A stretch of 5,121 bases of DNA from Schwartzia sp. (in: firmicutes) (GTDB lineage: Bacteria; Bacillota; Negativicutes; Selenomonadales; Selenomonadaceae): positions 1 through 5,121 of the forward strand of contig JAGAZS010000075.1 in assembly GCA_017939945.1 (NCBI GenBank), given 5' to 3'. Of the stretch, positions 1-5,121 are shown one piece after another. How positions within the stretch are numbered: position 1 is the stretch's first letter; the number at the start of each line of letters is the position of its first letter. Under the pieces are notes generated by a model. The model was not told the origin of the DNA and made no database searches. It worked only from the letters and a program-made list of their open reading frames with translations. Made by a program: the position numbers and the translations under genes.

Positions 1-756
1 AATCAAGTACAGATTGAATTCCGTCTCGTCAGTCACGATCACGGTATGAGCCGGGAAATCGTCGAGTTTTTTCACCCATTGGCGCCCGACACGGGATGGC
101 GCGTCCCCGACGGGACGAACCGTTTCCAACTCGCCCGACTCCTTGTAATTGTGTTCATAGAGAGACGGCACATAAATACCGGGGATACGGGAAAGACGGA
201 GTAACATTTCCGCTCTGTCCGCGCCGTCTTCCTTCGCGCCCTTGTAAACGTCCATCAATCGTCCGATCGTCTCCTCGCCTTCGCCAATGATAAAAGCGTC
301 AACGAACAGCGAAAGCGGCTCCGGGTTGAACGTCGCGCAGGGACCGCCCGCAGTCACCAGCGGCGACCGCTCGTCGCGTTCCTGCGCGAGCACCGGAACA
401 CGCCCAATCTCCAACATTTCGAGCAAATGAAAATAATCCATCTCAAAGGAAACGGCAAACCCGATAATAGCGAAATCCGAAAGCGGTGTCTGCGTTTCCA
501 TGCTCAGGAGCGGCGTCTGCGTGCGCCGATACTCATCAAGCTCCCGTCCGTCGGGCAAAAAAAAACGCTCGCACGCTGTATCCGGCCTGCGATTCAAAAT
601 ATCGTAAATAATATGAAGACCAAGATTCGACATCCCGACAAAATACGAGTTCGGATACGCGAGAGCGAACCGCGTCCGGCCTCCCGCGGGATAGACAGTG
701 TGCCCCTGCTCCCGTGCGAGGCGAGCCGCCAGCTTCTCCTTCAGCTTCCAGTTCAA
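1..756 (-). CDS. Radical SAM protein with N-terminal B12-binding-like domain, 3' end cut by window edge
   Basis: The open frame runs from a TTG at 756 to the window edge, 252 codons with no stop. I translated it by hand. Conserved-looking blocks are GMSNLGL (residues 41-47), CERFFLPD (62-69), GGPC followed by NPEPL (137-147) and GEGEE (158-162). These resemble the N-terminal cobalamin-binding-like half of a family of uncharacterised radical SAM proteins, where a sequence like TEFNLYLI directly precedes the CX3CX2C cluster motif. That motif should fall just beyond the left edge, so the catalytic core is not visible. Substrate and reaction are unknown. The TTG is chosen because a G-rich ribosome binding site (768-763) lies 6 nt upstream and no ATG or GTG occurs in frame between 756 and the nrdR stop. 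An ATG at 776 is in another frame and stops within eight codons. It starts 23 bp after nrdR and is probably in the same operon. A nine-T run (565-557) encodes part of CERFFLPD. Family assignment is fairly sure; function is not. Confidence 0.8.
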   Translation of the reverse strand, partial: MNWKLKEKLAARLAREQGHTVYPAGGRTRFALAYPNSYFVGMSNLGLHIIYDILNRRPDTACERFFLPDGRELDEYRRTQTPLLSMETQTPLSDFAIIGFAVSFEMDYFHLLEMLEIGRVPVLAQERDERSPLVTAGGPCATFNPEPLSLFVDAFIIGEGEETIGRLMDVYKGAKEDGADRAEMLLRLSRIPGIYVPSLYEHNYKESGELETVRPVGDAPSRVGRQWVKKLDDFPAHTVIVTDETEFNLYLI

Positions 757-762
757 ATCGTT

Positions 763-768
763 CCCCCC
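763..768 (-). promoter_or_regulatory. Ribosome binding site of the downstream radical SAM gene
   Basis: The minus strand reads GGGGGGAACGAT before the TTG at 756, so the G run is 6 nt from the start codon. It is an imperfect Shine-Dalgarno match (G for A in the core), but it is the only candidate in the 23-bp gap after nrdR and supports the TTG start. Confidence 0.5.
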
Positions 769-779
769 GCGTCCATAAC

Positions 780-1250
780 CTACGAATTCTTTTCCGTTCT
801 CGCCCTGAGCAGTTCCTCGAGCTCTTCCTTGAACATACTGATGTCCGCGAATTTCCGGTAAACGGACGCGAACCGGATATAGGCGACCTCGTCGAAGTTC
901 CTCAACTTTTCCATCACCAACTCGCCGATGGCCTTCGTCGTGACTTCCCGGTCCATCGTATTCCGGAGCTCACGCTCGATCTCGTCCGCCAGCGACACGA
1001 TCTGCTCCGTGGGAATATTCCGCTTGTCGCAGGAACGGATTAGGCCGTTCAGCAATTTGTCATGGTCGAAAACGACGCGCCTTCCATCGTTTTTAATGAC
1101 AATCAACGGCATTTTTTCCACGACCTCATAGGTCGTGAACCGGCGGCCGCATGCCGTGCATTCGCGCCGCCTGCGAATCGAGTTCCCGTCGTCCGCGCCC
1201 CGCGAATCGATGACGCGGCTGTCCAGTTGCTTGCAATAAGGGCATCTCAT
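780..1250 (-). CDS. nrdR: Transcriptional repressor NrdR (ribonucleotide reductase regulator)
   Basis: This is a 156-residue protein, the usual NrdR length. The N-terminus MRCPYCKQLDSRVIDSR and the following RRRRECTACGRRFTTYE give a zinc ribbon with C3, C6, C31 and C34, which binds DNA. Residues about 47-137 form the ATP-cone, with VIKNDGRRVVFDHDKL as its recognisable start. The family senses ATP/dATP through this domain and represses ribonucleotide reductase genes at paired NrdR boxes. The ATG overlaps the TGA of the upstream ygiQ-like gene (ATGA, 1250-1247), which suggests translational coupling. An AAGGTG site (1263-1258) lies 7 nt upstream, inside the ygiQ-like coding end. No ribonucleotide reductase gene is in the window, so it acts on targets elsewhere. 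All key residues are present and identification is near certain. Confidence 0.97.
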   Translation of the reverse strand: MRCPYCKQLDSRVIDSRGADDGNSIRRRRECTACGRRFTTYEVVEKMPLIVIKNDGRRVVFDHDKLLNGLIRSCDKRNIPTEQIVSLADEIERELRNTMDREVTTKAIGELVMEKLRNFDEVAYIRFASVYRKFADISMFKEELEELLRARTEKNS

Positions 1251-3082
1251 TTTTTAGCACCTTCCGTCCGTTTTTTCTTGTCTTTCCGAGCTTTATCTTC
1301 CGAAGGCACGAGGCATTTCCTACCCTGCCCGATTAAATCTTCCCTGTTCGCGAGTCGAAGCGCCTCACGTACAACGGCACGATGCTTCGGCATCCAATAC
1401 TGCATCAATGCGCGCTGCCGCCGTTTTTCCTCCGGCGTTTTTGCCGTATATATTTTCTCGCCCGTCAACGGGTGGATTCCCGTATAGTACATCGCCGTCG
1501 AAAGCGTTCCCGGCGTCGGAATGAAGTCCTGCACCTGTTCCGGCCGGTAACCGAGATCGCGGATAAATTCCGCCAGTTCTACCGCGTCGGTGAGCGTCGC
1601 TCCCGGATGGCTCGACATGAAATAAGGAACCAGATATTGCTTCTTGCCGAGCCGCGCATTGAGATTTTGGAATCGCCGAGCAAACCGCAGATAAACGTCG
1701 CGCCCTGATTTTCCCATCAGTCGGGTCACGGAATCGCTGATATGCTCGGGGGCAATCTTCAACTGCCCGCTGATATGGTGGCGGCAAATCGTTTCAAGGA
1801 AATCGTCCTTCGCCAGCATCAAATAATCGAAACGGATGCCGGAACGGATAAAGACTTTCTTTACGCCGGGCACCGCCCGCAGTTTTTTCAATAACTCCAG
1901 ATAATCGCTGTGATCCGCGATCATGCTGCGGCAAGGCGTCGGCGAAAGACATTCCTTGCCCCTGCATGTGCCGCGGGAAAGCTGCTTATCGCAGGACGGC
2001 CTGCGAAAATTCGCTGTAGGTCCGCCGACGTCGTGAATATATCCCTTAAAACCGGGTCGTTTCGTCAATCCTTCCGCCTCGCGCAAAATTGAGTCGTGGC
2101 TCCGCCTTTGGATGATTCTACCCTGATGCGAAACAATCGCGCAAAAATGACAGCCGCCGAAGCAGCCTCGATGACTGACAATGCTGAATTCCACTTCACG
2201 CAAAGCGGGCACCCCGCCCTCTGAGTCGTACCGGGGGTGATACGTCCGCGTGTAGGGCAAATCATAGATTTCATCCATCTCCGTCTCGGTCAGCGGCAAC
2301 GCAGGAGGATTCTGCACTACGCAGGCTTCGCCGTTTTGCTGGACGAGACGGCGGCCGCGGATTGCATCCTGCTCCAGATATTCGAGCCTGAACGCTTCGG
2401 CAAAGGCTTTTTTGTCTTCCCTCACTTCGTCGAAAGACGGCAATTTCAGATAATCGTAAACGTAATCAAAATCCGGCACTCGATAGCAAGTGCCCCGCAC
2501 GTCCTGAATCGCACCGATTGCCGTCCCCCGATGAAGCTCCGCCGCGATCTCGAGAATCTGCCGCTCTCCCATTCCGTAAACAAGCAAATCCGCGCCGCTG
2601 TCCATCAACGCGGAACGCCGCACACGATCCGTCCAATAGTCATAATGGACAAAACGGCGCAGACTGGCTTCGACGCCGCGAATCACGATCGGGACATCGG
2701 GCCAGATCTCGCGCAAGCGGTTCGAATAGACAACGACAGCCCGCTCCGGGCGGCAATCTGTCCGCCCTCCCGGCGAGTATGCGTCCTCCCGCCGCCGTTT
2801 TTTCGACGCCGTGAATTTGTTGAGCAGGGAATCCATATTGCCGCTGGAAACGAGAAAAGCCAGCCGGGGGCGTCCCAGCTGGCAGAAATCTTCCCTTCCG
2901 CGCCAGTCCGGCTGCGCAATTATACCCACCCGGTATCCGTGCTTCTCAAGAAGTCGGCAGAGAATGGCCGGTCCGAAGCTCGGATGATCGACATAGGCGT
3001 CCCCGGACACGAAAATAAAATCCAGCGTATCCCAGCCCCGCTCCGCCATATCTTTTTTTGTCATCGGCAAAAAAGCGTTCAT
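1247..3082 (-). CDS. YgiQ-family radical SAM protein
   Basis: This 611-residue protein is shorter than E. coli YgiQ, which has a longer basic tail, but looks complete. Residues 1-290 hold the family N-terminal region, with FVSGDAYVDHPSFG (24-37), IRGVEASLRRFVHYDYW (134-150) and DLLVYGMGER (165-174). The radical SAM motif CFGGCHFC supplies C307, C311 and C314, which bind the 4Fe-4S cluster that cleaves S-adenosylmethionine. DVGGPTANFRRPSC follows, and C364, C373, C378 and C384 have the spacing CX8CX4CX5C that I recall from E. coli YgiQ. Further family blocks are LKIAPEH (441-447) and YLVPYFMSSHPG (483-494). The C-terminus is lysine-rich. The family's substrate is unknown to me, so only the chemistry can be inferred. 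The ATG at 3082 has GGGAG (3093-3089) 6 nt upstream; the next Met (residue 7) has none. It lies 19 bp after rodZ and its stop overlaps the nrdR start. Confidence 0.95.
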   Translation of the reverse strand: MNAFLPMTKKDMAERGWDTLDFIFVSGDAYVDHPSFGPAILCRLLEKHGYRVGIIAQPDWRGREDFCQLGRPRLAFLVSSGNMDSLLNKFTASKKRRREDAYSPGGRTDCRPERAVVVYSNRLREIWPDVPIVIRGVEASLRRFVHYDYWTDRVRRSALMDSGADLLVYGMGERQILEIAAELHRGTAIGAIQDVRGTCYRVPDFDYVYDYLKLPSFDEVREDKKAFAEAFRLEYLEQDAIRGRRLVQQNGEACVVQNPPALPLTETEMDEIYDLPYTRTYHPRYDSEGGVPALREVEFSIVSHRGCFGGCHFCAIVSHQGRIIQRRSHDSILREAEGLTKRPGFKGYIHDVGGPTANFRRPSCDKQLSRGTCRGKECLSPTPCRSMIADHSDYLELLKKLRAVPGVKKVFIRSGIRFDYLMLAKDDFLETICRHHISGQLKIAPEHISDSVTRLMGKSGRDVYLRFARRFQNLNARLGKKQYLVPYFMSSHPGATLTDAVELAEFIRDLGYRPEQVQDFIPTPGTLSTAMYYTGIHPLTGEKIYTAKTPEEKRRQRALMQYWMPKHRAVVREALRLANREDLIGQGRKCLVPSEDKARKDKKKRTEGAKK

Positions 3083-3101
3083 GCTCTGCTCCCGGAGTTA
3101 T

Positions 3102-3974
3102 TTACTTGACGTCCTCGACTTTCCCGTTGGAAAATTTCTTTTCGACGACGGCGCCTTCCTTGCCGAGTTTGCCGACGCGCTGTCCGTTATATGTAACGTC
3201 AATGACCCCGGCGTTGCCCGCCGTGATAACGACCTCTTTCTTGCCGGTCCAGCGCATCGTTTGGTTCGCTTCCGCCATTCCCTCATAAATCACCTTGCCG
3301 TCGGCAAGCGCCTGGACCCAGCAACGTCCCGTGAATTGTGCAGTTACATCCGCCTGTCCTGCCGAAGCGTTAGCCGTATTCCCGATGGTCGGAATCGAAG
3401 CGGGCGACTGCGTCGTCTGCTGAGGCTGATTTTGCGTGGACGTCTGTGCATTCTGCACCGGAGTTGTCGGCTGCGCAGACGGCGTTTGCGCGGTCGGCTT
3501 CGGATTCTGCGTCGTTCCCTGTTGTGCCGTCTGTTGCGGCTTCTGCACAGCCGGATCCTCTCCGAAGAAATAGTAAATGCTTCCCACAAAAGCGATAACG
3601 ACAGCCGCTACCAACATAGCTGTGATTTGATTCTTATGCGATTTCTCCACGCGCTCATGAAAATCCGAGCCGGAAGAAAACGGCGCGCGTTCGTTAACAA
3701 TAGAAGTCGTTGCCGGAACCGTCGGCGCAATCGGCGCTACGTCCGTACCGTGGATTTCCTCAAGGTATTCCTGCACCAGTTTTTCCGGATTCAAGTGCAG
3801 GAAATCCGCATAATTCCGTATAAAACCTTTTACATAGACCTCGCTCGGCAGTGCGTCGTACCTTCCCTGCTCCAACGCCTCCAGATACTTCGCACGGATA
3901 CTCGTTTCGCGCTCAATATCTTTAATCGTCAAACCTCTTTTTTCTCTCTCGGCCCTGAGCGTCGACCCCATCAT
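3102..3974 (-). CDS. rodZ: RodZ-like membrane protein with helix-turn-helix domain and DUF4115 C-terminus
   Basis: From the ATG at 3974 this is 290 residues. Residues 3-75 are a Cro/C1-type helix-turn-helix (LRAEREKRGLTIKDIE, then YLEALEQGRYDALPSEVYVKG), which in RodZ faces the cytoplasm and binds MreB. A charged juxtamembrane stretch (HERVEKSHKNQ, 106-116) precedes one transmembrane helix at about 118-137. Residues 138-208 are a low-complexity linker rich in Gln, Thr, Pro and Asn. Residues about 209-281 match the extracytoplasmic DUF4115 domain (FTGRCWVQALADGK, then an NGQRVGKLG end). This order is the RodZ architecture: a single-pass protein linking the MreB cytoskeleton to wall synthesis. 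The frame opens further up at a GTG (3998), but GGAGG (3989-3985) then lies inside the gene, so the ATG at 3974 is preferred; 3971 is also possible. It is the first gene of the minus-strand unit, about 130 nt from a strong promoter. Symbol by architecture, not alignment. Confidence 0.88.
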   Translation of the reverse strand: MMGSTLRAEREKRGLTIKDIERETSIRAKYLEALEQGRYDALPSEVYVKGFIRNYADFLHLNPEKLVQEYLEEIHGTDVAPIAPTVPATTSIVNERAPFSSGSDFHERVEKSHKNQITAMLVAAVVIAFVGSIYYFFGEDPAVQKPQQTAQQGTTQNPKPTAQTPSAQPTTPVQNAQTSTQNQPQQTTQSPASIPTIGNTANASAGQADVTAQFTGRCWVQALADGKVIYEGMAEANQTMRWTGKKEVVITAGNAGVIDVTYNGQRVGKLGKEGAVVEKKFSNGKVEDVK

Positions 3975-3984
3975 GACCGTATTT

Positions 3985-3989
3985 CCTCC
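3985..3989 (-). promoter_or_regulatory. Ribosome binding site deciding the rodZ start
   Basis: A perfect GGAGG lies 10 nt before the ATG at 3974 and 13 nt before the adjacent ATG at 3971. The in-frame GTG at 3998 lies upstream of this site and has no comparable site of its own, so the longer reading is unlikely. Confidence 0.75.
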
Positions 3990-4006
3990 AATCAGCACAC
4001 AAACAA

Positions 4007-4027
4007 CGCCGCGTCAAAATAGCGGCG
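4007..4027 (-). other. GC-rich hairpin in the rodZ leader
   Basis: CGCCGC and GCGGCG form a perfect 6-bp stem around a 9-nt loop. In the rodZ transcript the 3' arm is followed by UUGUUUGUGUG, which is U-rich but not an uninterrupted U tract. It ends 17 nt before the GGAGG. It could be a leader structure or a weak attenuator; a strong terminator is unlikely because the rodZ promoter lies upstream of it. Confidence 0.45.
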
Positions 4028-4051
4028 ATACCTTCAAACCCTTGTATTTAT

Positions 4052-4074
4052 GCCATTTCCACAGCGGAAACAGC
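4052..4074 (-). other. Possible 9-bp hairpin in the rodZ leader
   Basis: Read on the minus strand, GCUGUUUCC pairs with GGAAAUGGC around a 5-nt loop GCUGU. Seven pairs are Watson-Crick and two are G-U wobbles, which means the fold favours the rodZ transcript rather than the opposite strand. It lies about 30 nt from the predicted transcription start. No known riboswitch class is recognised. Confidence 0.4.
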
Positions 4075-4110
4075 TACAAACTCCTTAAATGAAAGAACTT
4101 TATATATTAG

Positions 4111-4139
4111 ATAATAAAACAAAGAGCGCCCGTTGTCAA
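4111..4139 (-). promoter_or_regulatory. Sigma-A type promoter for the rodZ operon
   Basis: On the minus strand, TTGACA (4139-4134, perfect -35) and TATTAT (4116-4111, five of six to the -10 consensus) are separated by exactly 17 bp. Predicted transcription start is near 4104, giving a leader of about 130 nt before the rodZ ATG. No later promoter was seen before the downstream genes, so it probably drives rodZ, the ygiQ-like gene, nrdR and the last radical SAM gene. Confidence 0.8.
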
Positions 4140-4167
4140 TTTTTATCGACGTTTTCGCGCAACAAAT

Positions 4168-4185
4168 CAACGAAAAACAACGAAA
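4168..4185 (+). repeat. Direct repeat CAACGAAA x2 upstream of the fba -35
   Basis: CAACGAAA occurs at 4168-4175 and again at 4178-4185, offset by 10 bp, about one helical turn. A degenerate third copy (CAACAAAT) sits at 4160-4167. The second copy ends 2 bp before the fba -35 element. The spacing on one face of the helix would suit a bound regulator, but no specific factor is recognised and the sequence is A-rich. Confidence 0.35.
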
Positions 4186-4187
4186 CG

Positions 4188-4216
4188 TAGACTGATTTTT
4201 CCGAATATGATATAAT
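4188..4216 (+). promoter_or_regulatory. Promoter of fba with extended -10
   Basis: TAGACT (4188-4193, four of six to TTGACA) and a perfect TATAAT (4211-4216) are 17 bp apart. The bases TGA just before the -10 give an extended -10 element (TGNTATAAT). Transcription should start near 4223, leaving a leader of about 42 nt before the fba ATG. Confidence 0.8.
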
Positions 4217-4222
4217 ACGAAT

Positions 4223-4238
4223 ATAGAAAACGTTCTAT
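4223..4238 (+). promoter_or_regulatory. Imperfect palindrome at the fba transcription start
   Basis: ATAGAA and TTCTAT are perfect inverted 6-bp arms around AACG. The element begins at the predicted start site, so it could be an operator that blocks transcription, or an AU-rich hairpin with a four-base loop at the 5' end of the mRNA. It shares the GAAAACG core with catabolite-response elements but lacks the flanking TG and CA bases, so a CcpA site is not claimed. Confidence 0.4.
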
Positions 4239-4250
4239 GCATTAAAATTT

Positions 4251-4257
4251 AAGGGGG
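4251..4257 (+). promoter_or_regulatory. Ribosome binding site of fba
   Basis: AAGGGGG lies 7 nt before the ATG at 4265, in an otherwise AT-rich leader that should leave the start accessible. It fits a highly expressed glycolytic gene and fixes the start codon. Confidence 0.75.
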
Positions 4258-4264
4258 TATTCAA

Positions 4265-5121
4265 ATGCCATTAGTCACATCGACTGAAATGTTCAAGAAA
4301 GCCTATGCCGGCGGCTACGCCATCGGCGCCTTCAACGTCAACAACATGGAAATCATCCAGGGCATCACCGAGGCGGCAAAGGAAGAAAACGCGCCGCTGA
4401 TCCTTCAAGTGTCCGCCGGCGCACGCAAATACGCGAAGCCTGCCTACCTCGTCCATCTCGTCAAGGCAGCCCTTGAGGATACAGATCTTCCCATCTGCCT
4501 GCACCTTGACCACGGCGCGGATTTCGACATCTGCAAATCCTGCGTCGACGACGGCTTTACTTCTGTCATGATCGACGGTTCCAAGCTCAGCTTCGAGGAC
4601 AATATCGCGGTAACGAAAAAGGTCGTCGAATACGCGCATTCAAAAGGCGTCGTCGTGGAAGGCGAGCTCGGCAAGCTTGCGGGCATTGAGGATGACGTCA
4701 ACGTCAAGGCTGAGGATGCCTCTTATACGCGCCCCGAGGAAGTCCAGGAATTCGTCGAAAAAACCGGCGTCGACTCTCTCGCCATTGCCATCGGCACCAG
4801 CCACGGCGCATTCAAGTTCAAACCCTCCCAATGCACACGCAACGCAGAAGGTGTACTCGTTCCGCCCGAACTTCGTTTCGATATTCTCGCGGAAATCGAG
4901 AAACGCCTGCCGAATTTCCCGATTGTATTGCACGGCGCTTCCTCTGTCGTGCCGAAATTCGTCAAGATCATCAACGAGAACGGCGGCGCACTCGACGACG
5001 CCATCGGTATCCCTGAAGATCAACTCCGCCGCGCGGCAAAATCGGCGGTCTGCAAGATCAATATCGATTCCGACCTGCGCCTCGGCCTGACCGCAGGCAT
5101 TCGCGAATATATGGCAGCTCA
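4265..5121 (+). CDS. fba: Class II fructose-bisphosphate aldolase, 3' end cut by window edge
   Basis: The frame runs 285 codons from the ATG at 4265 to the window edge without a stop. The family is usually a little over 300 residues, so only a short C-terminal piece is missing. It reversibly splits fructose 1,6-bisphosphate into dihydroxyacetone phosphate and glyceraldehyde 3-phosphate in the cytoplasm, using a divalent metal, normally zinc. The N-terminus has the family block YAIGAFNVNN (18-27). LHLDHG gives the catalytic D82 and metal ligand H83. EGELG gives E134, IGTSHGAFK gives H180 and LHGASS gives H223, the other expected metal ligands. NIDSD (266-270) is the substrate phosphate region. 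The GASSV and NIDSDLRL wording favours a true fructose-bisphosphate aldolase over tagatose-bisphosphate aldolase. Codons are strongly biased to C or G endings (GCC, ATC, GGC), consistent with high expression. It is transcribed away from rodZ. Confidence 0.96.
   Translation, partial: MPLVTSTEMFKKAYAGGYAIGAFNVNNMEIIQGITEAAKEENAPLILQVSAGARKYAKPAYLVHLVKAALEDTDLPICLHLDHGADFDICKSCVDDGFTSVMIDGSKLSFEDNIAVTKKVVEYAHSKGVVVEGELGKLAGIEDDVNVKAEDASYTRPEEVQEFVEKTGVDSLAIAIGTSHGAFKFKPSQCTRNAEGVLVPPELRFDILAEIEKRLPNFPIVLHGASSVVPKFVKIINENGGALDDAIGIPEDQLRRAAKSAVCKINIDSDLRLGLTAGIREYMAA

Noticed and set aside
427..861. Plus-strand open frame (144 codons) opposite the first radical SAM gene and the end of nrdR
   Set aside because: It overlaps two supported genes on the other strand, ends in a serine run of low complexity and resembles no family I know.
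2237..3109. Plus-strand open frame (290 codons) opposite the YgiQ-like gene
   Set aside because: It is a shadow of a GC-rich coding region; the opposite strand carries all the family motifs and this frame has no recognisable domain.
3081..4022. Long plus-strand open frame (313 codons) opposite rodZ
   Set aside because: It lies antisense to a gene with clear domain structure, its translation is Arg/Leu-rich low complexity, and no promoter or ribosome binding site supports it.
4007..4027. Intrinsic terminator between the divergent genes
   Set aside because: The 6-bp stem has no proper U tract on either strand, and it sits downstream of the rodZ promoter and upstream of rodZ, where a full terminator would silence the operon.
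4081..4086. AAGGAG on the minus strand in the rodZ leader, possible leader peptide site
   Set aside because: No start codon at proper spacing opens a frame of meaningful length; the nearest TTG is followed at once by a stop. It appears to be an orphan match.
4096..4111. NrdR box next to the rodZ -10 (TTATATATTA-like)
   Set aside because: The symmetry is poor and I see no second box at the usual spacing; AT-rich promoter sequence gives such partial matches easily.
4223..4238. CcpA catabolite-response element at the fba start
   Set aside because: Only the central GAAAACG matches; aligned to the usual 14-base consensus there are four mismatches, including the outer TG and CA positions.
4048..4242. 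64-codon minus-strand open frame in the intergenic region
   Set aside because: It would cover both divergent promoters, has no Shine-Dalgarno site before its ATG, and its AT-rich composition is that of the spacer.
1..5121. CRISPR array, insertion sequence, phage, tRNA/rRNA or defence genes
   Set aside because: I saw no regularly spaced repeats, no transposase or integrase frames, no terminal inverted repeats and no RNA gene signatures; the genes present are housekeeping or uncharacterised enzymes.

Overview
The window reads as ordinary bacterial chromosome with two divergent transcription units around an AT-rich intergenic region. The coding regions are GC-rich, the genes are tightly packed, and Shine-Dalgarno sites are strong (GGAGG, AAGGGGG, GGGAG). 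A class II aldolase, a RodZ-type protein with a Gln/Thr/Pro-rich linker, NrdR and two radical SAM proteins together suggest a Firmicute. A moderately GC-rich Negativicute (Selenomonas-like) is my best guess. This is an inference from protein flavour and composition, not a database result.

Minus-strand unit, read from about 4104 down to 1: rodZ-like membrane protein with a cytoplasmic helix-turn-helix domain (3974-3102); YgiQ-family radical SAM protein (3082-1247); nrdR, the ribonucleotide reductase repressor (1250-780), which overlaps the ygiQ stop in an ATGA; and the N-terminal 252 codons of another radical SAM protein (756-1), which leaves the window before its FeS motif. The gaps are 19 bp, a 4-bp overlap and 23 bp, and I see no terminator between genes, so this is probably one operon. 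A near-consensus sigma-A promoter (TTGACA, 17 bp, TATTAT) lies upstream of rodZ and implies a leader of about 130 nt with two possible hairpins.

Plus-strand unit: fba, class II fructose-bisphosphate aldolase, starts at 4265 and runs off the right edge after 285 codons. It has an extended -10 promoter (4188-4216), a short leader of about 42 nt, and a strong ribosome binding site. An imperfect palindrome sits at the predicted transcription start, and a pair of direct repeats abuts the -35 element.

I found no mobile element, CRISPR array, RNA gene, toxin-antitoxin pair or defence system. No clear novel system is visible. The points most worth a second look are the regulatory layout of the 3975-4264 intergenic region and the grouping of a cell-shape factor, NrdR and two uncharacterised radical SAM proteins in one apparent operon.
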